DNA of 62,928 bases from Myxococcales bacterium (GTDB lineage: Bacteria > Myxococcota_A > Polyangia > Polyangiales > Polyangiaceae): NCBI GenBank assembly GCA_947473045.1, contig CANJCO010000026.1, positions 1 to 62,928 of the forward strand. The letters run 5' to 3'. The notes below the pieces were generated by a model. It made no database searches. It was not told where the DNA came from and saw only the letters and a list, made by a program, of their open reading frames with translations. The translations under genes were made by a program, and so were the position numbers. This document shows, one piece after another, positions 36,510-47,428 of this stretch; position 1 is the first letter of the stretch; each line of letters starts with the position of its first letter.

Positions 36510-37181
36510 TCAGGCCGGGATCGCGGTGAGCGGCTGCGTGCCGACCTTGAGACCCCAGGCGTTGACGAACTTCTTCTCGGCGTCCATCGCCCCACCGATC
36601 GTGTACGTCGAGTTCGCCGCGGGGACGACCTCGAAGGACACGCGGTAGACGTTCACGTCGACGTTCGCGGCGACCTTCGTCGGCTCGGCAGCGACGTGAA
36701 GGCGGATATCCGCGCCGCCCGGAGCGTTGAGCTGGCCGGTGACGTGGGTGGGCTCCTTCGGGTAGCTCTCCTCGAACCACTTCTTGTTCACTTCGTCGAA
36801 GTTCGTGATCCACCAAGCGAGCTTGGTGATGGACGTCGACTTCAGCGTCGTCTGAAGTTTGGTCTGAATCTGCTGCGCGTTCTCAGACGACAGATAAGCC
36901 GAGAAGACGAGCGGATCGCCAACGCCGCCCGACCAGCTGAACGACTCGATGACACCAACGCAGGTGATCTTGTTGGGCGTCATCGACGCGTCGATAACAA
37001 GGTTCGCCGTGTCGGTGTAGTCGGCGGGAGCCGCGTTGAAGGGCATGAAAACCTGGATATCGGCCGCGAGCGTCGCGTCGAGTCCCATGCCGTTGAGCGC
37101 CAGCAAGTAGCCGCAGCGCTGCTTCTTCTGCGGGTCCATAACGAACCCGGCTCTCCAGTCGCAATCAAAGGGATTAGGCAT
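36510..37181 (-). CDS. T6SS tube-like protein 2, paralogue of the protein at 39487-40104
   Basis: 223 residues, no signal peptide. It does not show canonical Hcp motifs but is clearly homologous to the other tube-like protein: CDWRAGFVMDPQKKQRCGYL here versus CDWRFGFNVDPKKKAAVGYL, then DIQV.xPF, GVIESFSWSGGVGDP, YLSSENAQQIQTKL and a terminal VNVYRVSFEVVPA. Lying immediately after tssC, where hcp/tssD usually is, and being small and beta-rich, it is inferred to be a tail-tube (Hcp-role) protein. The leader GAGATTATagATG resembles that of tssC (GAGATTATctATG). Confidence 0.6.
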   Translation of the reverse strand: MPNPFDCDWRAGFVMDPQKKQRCGYLLALNGMGLDATLAADIQVFMPFNAAPADYTDTANLVIDASMTPNKITCVGVIESFSWSGGVGDPLVFSAYLSSENAQQIQTKLQTTLKSTSITKLAWWITNFDEVNKKWFEESYPKEPTHVTGQLNAPGGADIRLHVAAEPTKVAANVDVNVYRVSFEVVPAANSTYTIGGAMDAEKKFVNAWGLKVGTQPLTAIPA

Positions 37182-37219
37182 CTATAATCTCGTTTCTATT
37201 TTCGTGGAGTTGTTCAGAT

Positions 37220-38704
37220 TCAACCGAGACGGGCGTCGACCCGAAGATCGACGTCCATGCCTTCGAACTGAATGTGCGGCAGGACCGACAAGTTGCAGTG
37301 GTACCAACCGATTTTGCCGGGCACTTCGGCCACGTCGAGGCTGTAGGCCTTGAAGGGGAAATAGCGGAGCGTGAGGTCGTCGGGGTTGACGACGGTGGTG
37401 ACGAAACGCGACATCCAGCTGCCGATCTGGGCCTGCACGTAGGCCGCGTTGGCGGAGCTGCCGATGTTGTCTCGCATGATGCACTTGAGGTAGTGCGCGA
37501 TGCGCGTGATCGAGAAGGTGTACGAGAGGTTCGTCACCAGCTGGGAGTTCTCGGAATCTTTCGGATCCTTGAACTTGTGGGCCTTCTTGAGCGACTGCAC
37601 GCTGAAGAACACGGCGTCCGCCGAGTTCTTTTTGTGGATGATCGGGATGAGGCCGGTGTTCGCGAGCTCGAGCTCGCGGAAGTCGGGCATCGACACCTCG
37701 ATCGGCGCGCGGAGCTCGTCTTCGCCGCGAAGATTGTAGCTGTACGACGGCAGGCCGGAGATGAGACCGCCGCCCTTGACGCCGCGGAGGTACTGACACC
37801 AACCGGAGCTCTCGAACGACTTGGCCAGGTTGCGGGCGAGGAGCATGGAGCCGCTGCCCCAGAGGTACTCGCTCGACTTCTCGCCGTGGATCGACTCGGT
37901 GAAGTTGATGCGCTCGGCCGGGTTGGTCGTGTCGTTCCAGGGGATTCGCGCGAGGTAGCGCGGAGCGACGAGGCCGAGATACGCGGCTTCTTCGCTGTCA
38001 CGGAGCTGATTCCAGCCCGAGTACGCGGGGGTGTCGACCATGCCGGCGATGTCGCGCAGCGAGTTCATCTCGGCGAACGTCTCGCAGCCGAAGAACTTCG
38101 GCGCGACGTTTCCGATGAACGGCGCGTGAGCCGCGGTGGCGATCTTGCCAATGGTGCGAAGGAAGAGAATGTCCTTCGGGGTATTGGCGAAGTCGTAGAG
38201 GCCAATCATCGCCCCGTAGGGCTTTCCGCCGAACTGATCGTACTCGGAGACGTAGACCTTCTTGAAGAGCTCGGAGCCGGCGATGTCCTGCGCGGTCAGC
38301 TCGAGGTCGTCGAACAGCTCATCCTTCGTCACGTCGAGGAGGCTGATGTCGATGTTCGCGCGGAAGTTCACGTTGCGGACGAGATCGGCGATCGAAGTCC
38401 ACGCAGATTCCACGGCCTGGAATTCCGGCGCGTGGAGAATTTCGTTCAGCTGGGCTTCGACGATTTTGTCGATGCCGGCGACGAGGACCTGGATCGACTG
38501 CTTGTCGAAGCGGTCTTCACCCTTGGGCATGTTGTAGACAACGGCCGCGAGGCTCGAAACGAAGCGGTCTTCGGGCGTGACGTCTTCGACGAGCTTCTCG
38601 AGGTTGCCCTGAAGCATGGGCGTGGGCTTGCCCATGTCGGGGCTCAACTTCACGCTCGAAAGGAAGCTCTTGATACTCAGCGTATCGGTAGTGGTTTCAG
38701 ACAT
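37220..38704 (-). CDS. tssC: T6SS contractile sheath large subunit TssC (VipB)
   Basis: 494 residues. TssC and TssB form the contractile sheath. Clear family regions: IDKIVEAQLNEILHAPEFQA, ESAWTSIADLVRNVNFRANI, YGAMIGLYDFANTPKDILFL, VAPKFFGCETF, and near the end HYLKCIMRDNIGSSANAAYV. It starts 32 bp after tssB, with AGGAG 12 nt upstream of the ATG. Confidence 0.97.
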   Translation of the reverse strand: MSETTTDTLSIKSFLSSVKLSPDMGKPTPMLQGNLEKLVEDVTPEDRFVSSLAAVVYNMPKGEDRFDKQSIQVLVAGIDKIVEAQLNEILHAPEFQAVESAWTSIADLVRNVNFRANIDISLLDVTKDELFDDLELTAQDIAGSELFKKVYVSEYDQFGGKPYGAMIGLYDFANTPKDILFLRTIGKIATAAHAPFIGNVAPKFFGCETFAEMNSLRDIAGMVDTPAYSGWNQLRDSEEAAYLGLVAPRYLARIPWNDTTNPAERINFTESIHGEKSSEYLWGSGSMLLARNLAKSFESSGWCQYLRGVKGGGLISGLPSYSYNLRGEDELRAPIEVSMPDFRELELANTGLIPIIHKKNSADAVFFSVQSLKKAHKFKDPKDSENSQLVTNLSYTFSITRIAHYLKCIMRDNIGSSANAAYVQAQIGSWMSRFVTTVVNPDDLTLRYFPFKAYSLDVAEVPGKIGWYHCNLSVLPHIQFEGMDVDLRVDARLG

Positions 38705-38736
38705 AGATAATCTCAGCTCCTAGTTCGTCTTTAAAG

Positions 38737-39279
38737 TCAGCTCGCCTGGGTCGCGTCGGCAGGCTTGTCGCCCGCGGGGACCTTGAAGTCGTCGAAGCCC
38801 TCGAGCTCCTTGACGATGGACTCGACCGCGTCTTTGTCGGCGGCGAGCAAGCGCATCAGGCGGCGGAACTCCTTGCGGTTGTCGAGGTTCGCTTGAACTT
38901 CGAGGAGGAGCTTGCGCAGCACGAGCAGCGACTTGATCTTCGGGACCGAATTGGCGACTTCGGCGGGCGTGAACGAACGCATCGAGGAAATCGGAATCGT
39001 CGCCGAGAGGGACTCGGACTTTTCGGGATCGACGCGGTTCGGAACGTTGACCGAGACCGACATTTTCATGTCGCTGATCACGTCGTCGAGGTTCTTGCCG
39101 TCGAGCCGGCGCAGATTGCGCGCGTCAAGGTCGACCTGGCGGTCTCGGGAAGTGCCGCCCGAGAGATCGCCCATCACAACAAGGCGAAACGGGAGTTGGA
39201 CCTCTTCGGCCTCACCGCTGACGGTTGTGCGGTAGGTAAGCGTCAGTCGTGACTTCGGGATTTCGTCGTTAATGGCCAT
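38737..39279 (-). CDS. tssB: T6SS contractile sheath small subunit TssB (VipA)
   Basis: 180 residues. Typical segments: EVQLPFRLVVMGDLSGGTSR, ARNLRRLDGKNLDDVISDMK, VPKIKSLLVLRKLLLEVQAN. ATG 39279 has GGAG 6 nt upstream. It follows tube1 after a 206-bp spacer that contains a repeat-loaded hairpin. Confidence 0.96.
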   Translation of the reverse strand: MAINDEIPKSRLTLTYRTTVSGEAEEVQLPFRLVVMGDLSGGTSRDRQVDLDARNLRRLDGKNLDDVISDMKMSVSVNVPNRVDPEKSESLSATIPISSMRSFTPAEVANSVPKIKSLLVLRKLLLEVQANLDNRKEFRRLMRLLAADKDAVESIVKELEGFDDFKVPAGDKPADATQAS

Positions 39280-39417
39280 TGTTACTCCGTTGACTGTGGC
39301 ACGCAGGAGATGCGCGAACGATCTGCACCGCGCAGGATCGCGCATCGGAAGTGAAAAGGATAGGAATTAGAGCGAAGGTTTGGCGCTTCGCTAAGCGGCG
39401 CTTGCGCGCGCTACACG

Positions 39418-39462
39418 GCCGTTCAGAGCGCCCCCCTTCAGAGCGCCCCCCTACTGAACGGC
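39418..39462 (-). repeat. inverted repeat with internal tandem repeat between tube1 and tssB
   Basis: GCCGTTCA at 39418-39425 and TGAACGGC at 39455-39462 are perfect inverted copies. The segment holds two adjacent 15-bp copies of ttcagagcgcccccc (39422-39436 and 39437-39451). In the tube1-tssB mRNA this would form a stable stem-loop. There is no T-run, so it looks more like an mRNA processing or stability element than a terminator. Confidence 0.65.
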
Positions 39463-39486
39463 GCCGCCGGCTCAGCGGGCTCGAAA

Positions 39487-40104
39487 CTAGCTCGCAGCCT
39501 TGGCCCACTGGCGCACGACGCGGGTTGTGGGGCCGGTTGCGAATTCGAGGTTCGCAGTGGCACCATCGGCCGGGACGATCTGGAACTCGGCCCGATAAAG
39601 GTGAATGTCGAGCTGGGGCGAGAGCGCGACAGGCTCGTTCGAAACGAAGAGTTGCAGGTCACCGTTCATCGTGTCGAGCACGGCGTTGACGCTGCCCGAC
39701 GCGTCTTTGATCAGCGCGGCCTCGTACCAAGTCTTCTTTTCGCCGTCGAAGTCGATGATGTACCAACCAACCTTGAGCTTGGTGGTCGTGAGCGGCGAGG
39801 CCAGCTTGGCGCGAAGATTGGCCGCTGCGCCTTTGCTCAGGTACGTCGAGATGCGGATCGGATCATCGGAGCCGCCCTGATACGAGAACTTGTCGATCAT
39901 CCCGATGCACTCGACGGTGGCGCCGCTGACGATCGTTTGGCCGCTCGACGAGAACGGATTCCACACCTGGATGTCCTGGGGGAGCGTTAGACCGCCGCAG
40001 CCGCTCCAGAAGAGCAGGTAGCCAACGGCGGCCTTTTTCTTGGGGTCGACGTTGAAGCCGAAGCGCCAATCGCACTGGTAATCGAGGTTGTTGGTCGGGG
40101 GCAT
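39487..40104 (-). CDS. T6SS tube-like protein 1, paralogue of the protein at 36510-37181
   Basis: 205 residues, no signal peptide. It aligns along its whole length with tube-like protein 2: CDWRFGFNVDPKKKAAVGYL, LPQDIQVWNPF, IGMIDKFSYQGGSDDP, GWYIIDFDGEKKTWYEAALI, DIHLYRAEFQIVPADG. Canonical Hcp motifs are absent. It is the first gene of the operon that also encodes both sheath subunits. By location and fold type it is a tail-tube or tube-initiator candidate. The two paralogues could form a mixed tube, or one could be a baseplate-proximal or terminal ring. Confidence 0.6.
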   Translation of the reverse strand: MPPTNNLDYQCDWRFGFNVDPKKKAAVGYLLFWSGCGGLTLPQDIQVWNPFSSSGQTIVSGATVECIGMIDKFSYQGGSDDPIRISTYLSKGAAANLRAKLASPLTTTKLKVGWYIIDFDGEKKTWYEAALIKDASGSVNAVLDTMNGDLQLFVSNEPVALSPQLDIHLYRAEFQIVPADGATANLEFATGPTTRVVRQWAKAAS

Positions 40105-40189
40105 CGGGCTCTCAGTGCAATTTTGTCAGGCGAAAAATTAGGCTAAAAAACTTCATTGCCGTACAGTTACCTACATCTGGAGGTTCCTG

Positions 40190-40537
40190 ATGGCGAGCTG
40201 GAAAACTGCCCATGAAATCGAGGCTTCGTACCTCGTCAACGAAGGCCGACTCGTCGCGTACGGAATGCGAGGCAACCTCTCGTTCCGGCGCATGGGCGAC
40301 GGCGAGATGCTCTTCGATGAAGCAGCCGTCGCCCGGCTCTTTCGTCCGCGCGGCGAGGAGGGCTCGGCCGCCATGCAGGGGTTCGGCGTTCTCGGCGGCC
40401 TCACGCTTGGCCGCGCTGCGGAAGCGGTAGCCTCTCCGCTTTCTACCACCCGCCTGTCGGGGCGCGACGCGCGAACGCGGGCCCTTCGCATGGGCCGCGA
40501 GATCGTCGAACAGACGCAGAAAAAGGCGACCGGCTGA
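40190..40537 (+). CDS. small possible DNA-binding protein (MerR-like helix-turn-helix)
   Basis: 115 residues, the only plus-strand gene inside the T6SS locus. The first ~55 residues resemble a MerR/excisionase-type winged helix: HEIEASYLVNEGRLVAYGMR, then a basic wing (GNLSFRRMGDGEMLFDEAAV). The C-terminal half is Ala/Arg-rich and unrecognised. A strong RBS (GGAGG, 6 nt before ATG) and the AT-rich divergent region 40105-40189 shared with tube1 suggest that it is expressed and could control tube1. DNA binding is an inference from a weak resemblance. Confidence 0.6.
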   Translation: MASWKTAHEIEASYLVNEGRLVAYGMRGNLSFRRMGDGEMLFDEAAVARLFRPRGEEGSAAMQGFGVLGGLTLGRAAEAVASPLSTTRLSGRDARTRALRMGREIVEQTQKKATG

Positions 40538-40556
40538 ACCGGTCGAGCGGACGGCC

Positions 40557-43109
<2,553 letters not shown>

Positions 43110-43155
43110 GAACTCTCCATGGAGACGTGGTTGGGTAGCGTGACGGGCGCGCGGC

Positions 43156-43881
43156 TCAATGCCGCGGCGCCGGAGGCGGTGCGGGAGCCGGCGGGGGCGC
43201 AGCGGACGTCGGCGGCGCGCTCGGAGGCGCCGGGACGGACGCAAGGGGCGGCGCGATTGGGGCCGGAGCGGCCGGCGGCGGGGCCCCTTCCGACAACCGC
43301 CACCCGGGCGGCTGCTGCTTCACCTTCTCGCTCGCGAACGACTCATCAAGCACGTAGTCGAGATGCGCCGAGCGACCGGCGACGATGCGATATTTCTGGC
43401 CCGCCCAGGTGAAGAGAAAGCCCTTCGCCCACCGCGCAGCAAAAGGCTCGGGCTCGCCGGGCGCGTTCTCCATGGCGGCGATCAGGAATCGGCGCGCCTC
43501 GGGCGGAGGGGGCGGATCGCCGTCGTGCGCTTCGGCAAACCACAGCGTTCGCCCGGCCTCGCCCCGCGAGAAGCTGACCAACAAGAAACCGTCGCGGACG
43601 TCGATCGCGACGCCGGGCGTGTGCGCGGGGATGACGATCTGCTCGATGCGAACGCCATCCTGAATGACGAGCGCCGCGCCCTGCGTAGCCTTCGCGCGAA
43701 CCGCGAGCTCGCGCTGCAGCACGATTTCTTCGGACGTGAAAAACTGGATGCGGCCGACGTCGCCAGCGCTGAGATTGTAGCGATCGCGCACCGCCTGGGT
43801 GAACGCGGTGTTCGCGCAGCCTGCAGTGAGCAGGACGAATACAGCCAGGGTTGCTCTCAGGGACCGGACGACGTTGCTCAA
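43156..43881 (-). CDS. unknown T6SS-associated lipoprotein
   Basis: 241 residues. A lipoprotein signal (LAVFVLLTAGC) is followed by a beta-rich domain of ~180 residues (VGRIQFFTSEEIVLQRELAV, DGVRIEQIVIPAHTPGVAID, TWAGQKYRIVAG) and an Ala/Pro-rich tail of about 45 residues. No family recognised. It overlaps the lytic transglycosylase gene by an ATGA, which suggests a joint role in the envelope. Confidence 0.75.
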   Translation of the reverse strand: MSNVVRSLRATLAVFVLLTAGCANTAFTQAVRDRYNLSAGDVGRIQFFTSEEIVLQRELAVRAKATQGAALVIQDGVRIEQIVIPAHTPGVAIDVRDGFLLVSFSRGEAGRTLWFAEAHDGDPPPPPEARRFLIAAMENAPGEPEPFAARWAKGFLFTWAGQKYRIVAGRSAHLDYVLDESFASEKVKQQPPGWRLSEGAPPPAAPAPIAPPLASVPAPPSAPPTSAAPPPAPAPPPAPRH

Positions 43882-44597
43882 CTCTTGGCCTTGGGCGGAG
43901 ACGCTACCACTTCGCCTCCCGCCGATACAACCGGCCGACCGACCGGCCCTGCAGGCGGGCGGGCCGATGACGACCCCGGCCCTCCGAAGCGGTGGTAGGC
44001 CGCGAGCACGGCCACGACGTAGCGCTGCGTGGCTACGATGGGCGGAATTCCGCCCGCGCGCCGGACGCTACCCGCTCCCGCGTGGTAGCCGGCGAGCGCG
44101 AGCGACACGTCCCCGTCGAAGACGTTGATGAGCATGCGCAGCAGGCGCGTGCCGCCCATCACGTTTTGCTGCGGGTCGAACGAGTCGAGCACGCCCAGCT
44201 CCTCGGCCGTTGCGGGCATCAGCTGCATCAGGCCGCGCGCCCCGACGCGGGAGACCGCGAACGGGCGGTAGTTCGACTCGACCTCCATCACAGCCCGCAC
44301 GAGCGCGGGAGGGAGGGCGTAGACGTGAGCGGCCTCGACGACGAGCGCGGAGTACGGAAACACGCGGCCGGGCGCGTGCGCGGACGCACCCCAGGGGCGG
44401 TCGTCAGGCGACGCAGCGGCGTCGGGCGACGCGGGCAGGCCCGGCGCGGGGCCGACCTCGGGCGGGGTTGCCGGCGCGACCCTGTGCACGTGTCCGTCGC
44501 GGTCCCTGTAGCTGAAAGGATCGGCCGACGCGGAAGCCGCGCACAACGCGAACGCGAACGCGAGCGCCAGCGGCCCGGCGTGCATGCGCGGCTTCAT
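43878..44597 (-). CDS. secreted lytic transglycosylase (SLT domain)
   Basis: 239 residues. A signal peptide (LALAFAFALCAASASA) exports it to the periplasm. A DUF4124-like start (DPFSYRDRDGHVHRV) and the SLT fold follow: catalytic Glu in RAVMEVESNYRP, then GARGLMQLMPATAEELGV and ALAGYHAGAGSVRRAGGIPP. It cleaves peptidoglycan. Inside this operon, with ATGA overlaps on both sides, the obvious role is to open the cell wall for assembly of the TssJLM channel; an effector role is less likely because it has a Sec signal. Confidence 0.9.
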   Translation of the reverse strand: MKPRMHAGPLALAFAFALCAASASADPFSYRDRDGHVHRVAPATPPEVGPAPGLPASPDAAASPDDRPWGASAHAPGRVFPYSALVVEAAHVYALPPALVRAVMEVESNYRPFAVSRVGARGLMQLMPATAEELGVLDSFDPQQNVMGGTRLLRMLINVFDGDVSLALAGYHAGAGSVRRAGGIPPIVATQRYVVAVLAAYHRFGGPGSSSARPPAGPVGRPVVSAGGEVVASPPKAKS

Positions 44598-44953
44598 TTG
44601 CGATGCGCCACGCGCATGAAGACTTCACAGAGGTCTTCGATATTTTCGAGCGTCGAGACGAGCGTCGCGCGCAGCTCGTCGTCGCCAGGCCCCTCCTCGC
44701 TCGGCTCCGACTCCTGCATGCGCGTGAGCAGCCGGGCGGCGCGGTCGAGAAACGGCTCGAGGGCGTCTCGATGGGCAGCGAACTGAGAGAGCACGTCCGC
44801 GCGCAACTTCTCGAGCGTGGAGCGACCGGCCTCGAACGGATCGAGTGGCACTGTGACCTCGCCGAAGCGATCGGGGAGCCCCTCCGGCACGGGATCGCGC
44901 ATCCGGTCAAAGTTCCGGCGAACGCGATCGAAATCGAGGAGCTCGCGCGTCAT
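44594..44953 (-). CDS. unknown small T6SS-associated protein
   Basis: 119 residues, acidic, no signal peptide or membrane helix. It appears mostly helical (TLEKLRADVLSQFAAHRDAL, ATLVSTLENIEDLCEVFMRV). No family recognised. It starts 12 bp after tssL and its stop overlaps the transglycosylase start (ATGA), so it is a tightly coupled operon member. Confidence 0.75.
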   Translation of the reverse strand: MTRELLDFDRVRRNFDRMRDPVPEGLPDRFGEVTVPLDPFEAGRSTLEKLRADVLSQFAAHRDALEPFLDRAARLLTRMQESEPSEEGPGDDELRATLVSTLENIEDLCEVFMRVAHRK

Positions 44954-44965
44954 GCCGCGGCCTCG

Positions 44966-45745
44966 CTAGACATCGGCCACGAGCCCGGCGAACCACGCGA
45001 GCGCGAGCCACACGCCCGCGACCGCTGCGACTGCGATCACGTAGGCCTTCCAGGGAAACGGCACGAGCTGCACCGCGTGGGGCTCGCGCTGGAGCAGCTC
45101 CGCGTGGTCGGTCTGGCGGAGCGGAATGCGCTCGCGCAGACGCGTCTTGTAGTCTTCGAGCTTGGGGCGATCGGCGGCGTACATGCCGAGGAATCCGTCA
45201 CTCAGGCAGAAGTAAAAGACCTCGAAGACAACAGGCGGGGTTTCTTCTTTGCGCAGGCGCTCGTCGAGGATCGAATAAAAGAGCTCGCCGCCATTGTCGA
45301 TGTCGTAGAGCTCGCCCTGGAGCGACTCCCAGCGCGAGGTTTGCCCTGGCATCACCGTCGCGACCAGCTCGTCCGTGTAGACTACAATCGGAAACAGCGC
45401 GTAGTAGACTTCGTGCTCACTGAGCGCTTCGCCGAGCTTCGATTTGAGCCACCCGAAGCGCTTGCGAAGGCGCGCACGAAGCTCGACGAGATCGGGGCCG
45501 TCGGGGTGTGCTTCGAGGAACTCGAGGTCGCGCGAGAGCTCGGCGGCCTTGGCTTGCCGCGGATCGCCAGCGTCGAGGTCGTCGTCTTCGGGAAGCTTCC
45601 GCCCGCCCATCATGGCCCGGAGCATGGCGCCCTCCGCCTGCTTGCGCTGGAGCGCGAGGCCGGCTGCGCGCGCCTCGATACAAAGCGTCTCGATTTCGGC
45701 AAAAGCCGACTCGATCGAAAACCAAAGTGCGGTGGAGGATGCCAT
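44966..45745 (-). CDS. tssL: T6SS membrane protein TssL (DotU)
   Basis: 259 residues. The cytoplasmic domain has the family pattern: YYALFPIVVYTDELVATVMP, WESLQGELYDIDNGGELFYS, VFEVFYFCLSDGFLGMYAAD and RPKLEDYKTRLRERI. A single C-terminal helix (AYVIAVAAVAGVWLALAWFA) anchors it. It joins TssM and TssJ in the envelope complex. There is no C-terminal peptidoglycan-binding extension, which may explain the separate cell-wall gene downstream. Confidence 0.93.
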   Translation of the reverse strand: MASSTALWFSIESAFAEIETLCIEARAAGLALQRKQAEGAMLRAMMGGRKLPEDDDLDAGDPRQAKAAELSRDLEFLEAHPDGPDLVELRARLRKRFGWLKSKLGEALSEHEVYYALFPIVVYTDELVATVMPGQTSRWESLQGELYDIDNGGELFYSILDERLRKEETPPVVFEVFYFCLSDGFLGMYAADRPKLEDYKTRLRERIPLRQTDHAELLQREPHAVQLVPFPWKAYVIAVAAVAGVWLALAWFAGLVADV

Positions 45746-45763
45746 GGATGAACTCGCGCCTCG

Positions 45764-47407
45764 TTAAGTGTAACGCAATAACTTGTCGAGGTTGGGGACC
45801 CTCGCGATGAGCTCGATGACCTCATCGGAGCTCCACGCCGCAAGGGCGATGAGAAGCTTGGAGCAGAACAGATCGAGCCGCGGCACATCCGAGGGCGTCA
45901 AGTCGTCGAAGACCAGCTCGTAGACGTGCTTGAAGCCGCTCGCCGCCCGCGAATGCGGTTTGTCGATGATGGCGACCGTGGCCAGCTGCTTGACGAATTT
46001 CGCAAACGCGCGTTCGCGGTGGACGCCGAGGGCGCGAAGCAGGAAACGAAGCTCGTCGAGCCCGAGCAGGCGCTGCGCCTTGATCGACAGCAGCTGCAGG
46101 AGCGCCTCGCGATCGTCGTCGAGCTCGACATCGGCGTGCGCGACGAGCGGACCGAATCCGCGCCACTCGATGCCCTCGACGAAGCGCTCGGAGAGCCGCA
46201 CTTTGAGGTCGGAGGCCCGGCGCGCGCTGACGTCGGGCTGGTGCCAGAAGGCGTCGACGACGATGCTCTCGGGCGACTCAAACGCCGTCGGGATGTTCAG
46301 CATCACGTGCGCGCGACGGTGCTCCGACTTGCCCTCGACGAGCGCCTCGAACGACTCGCGGTCGGTGCCCAGCGTTGCGGGCTCGAGGGGAACGAGACCG
46401 CCAGGGGTCGTCTTGTAGACGCCGTGCACCGAAAGCGGCACGAAGTGATCGGAGCGCTCGGGGTGCTGCACGACGTACTGCGCCTGCGTCCCGTCGCACT
46501 CGATCGGACTGGCGCTGTCGCGGCAGATGTTGACCATCGGAACGACATGGAGCTGAAAGCACTCGGCGTTGAGGCGCAGATTCGCGGGCCAGCCGTCGTC
46601 GAGGTCGAAGCACACCGTAAACTGCTGCCAGTTGCGCGGAGGCCGCACGCCCTTTACGCGAATGTACAGCTCCTGCTGGGGAAAATGGAGCGACGACCGG
46701 GTGCGCTGAAGCGGGTGTTCGAAGGCCTCGAGTTGGTGCGGCTCGGCCGGACGCGGCCCGAACTCGACGCTGCAAGGCGTGCCCTGCGTCGTCTCGTCGA
46801 CCGTGTGGCTGTAGACGACGGATACCGATTTGATGTGGGTGCGAAGCTCGTGCATCGCGACGAGCGACGACTGGAGATCGTTGAGGTAATCGACGTGGAG
46901 ATCGAGGTCGCCGATCGCATCGTTGCGCGGAAACTGTGATGAAAATCGAACCGTGATTCGAAACCCCTGGGAGCCGGCGCGGATGGTGTCGAGGCCATCA
47001 ATCGCGATCGGCAAAATGCGCAGCGGGGCGAGCGTCTTGAACCGGTAGACGCGCTCGGGGGTCTCGAGCGTGGCGGGCGCCACGAGGCTGACCTCGGACC
47101 CTCGGGGCAGCTCGCTGACGTCGACGTAGCGCCGCGTCACGCCTGCGCGCAGCATCACCATCGCGGGGACCGGACTGAGCAAATACGGAAAGTGCTGCCG
47201 AAGGATGCGCGTCAGACTTCCGTCGACGTTTCGCTCCGAAGCGAGCCGCGTGCGCGCGGTGAAAAAAGCCATCGCTTCGAGCAGCCGACGAATGTCGGGG
47301 TCTTCGCGCGCAAGCGGCACGCTCGGATACATGCCCGCGTACGACATGCGGAATTTCTCGAGTGATTCGAGCTCGGTGAGGAACGCTTTTTCGAGATCGA
47401 TTTCCAT
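45764..47407 (-). CDS. tssF: T6SS baseplate protein TssF (VasA)
   Basis: 547 residues. Opening ELESLEKFRMSYAGMYPSVP and DPDIRRLLEAMAFFTARTRL fit TssF, as do FPYLLSPVPAMVMLRAG, INICR-like VVPMVNICRDSASPIECDGT and the C-terminal LDLFCSKLLIALAAWSS. It sits between the beta-needle protein and tssL, well away from its partners tssG and tssE. Confidence 0.9.
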   Translation of the reverse strand: MEIDLEKAFLTELESLEKFRMSYAGMYPSVPLAREDPDIRRLLEAMAFFTARTRLASERNVDGSLTRILRQHFPYLLSPVPAMVMLRAGVTRRYVDVSELPRGSEVSLVAPATLETPERVYRFKTLAPLRILPIAIDGLDTIRAGSQGFRITVRFSSQFPRNDAIGDLDLHVDYLNDLQSSLVAMHELRTHIKSVSVVYSHTVDETTQGTPCSVEFGPRPAEPHQLEAFEHPLQRTRSSLHFPQQELYIRVKGVRPPRNWQQFTVCFDLDDGWPANLRLNAECFQLHVVPMVNICRDSASPIECDGTQAQYVVQHPERSDHFVPLSVHGVYKTTPGGLVPLEPATLGTDRESFEALVEGKSEHRRAHVMLNIPTAFESPESIVVDAFWHQPDVSARRASDLKVRLSERFVEGIEWRGFGPLVAHADVELDDDREALLQLLSIKAQRLLGLDELRFLLRALGVHRERAFAKFVKQLATVAIIDKPHSRAASGFKHVYELVFDDLTPSDVPRLDLFCSKLLIALAAWSSDEVIELIARVPNLDKLLRYT

Positions 47408-47428
47408 GACGCTTTCCGACAGAGCGGC

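Noticed and set aside
39352-39470. CRISPR-like repeat array
   Set aside because: Only two adjacent 15-bp copies without spacers; better read as an mRNA hairpin element.
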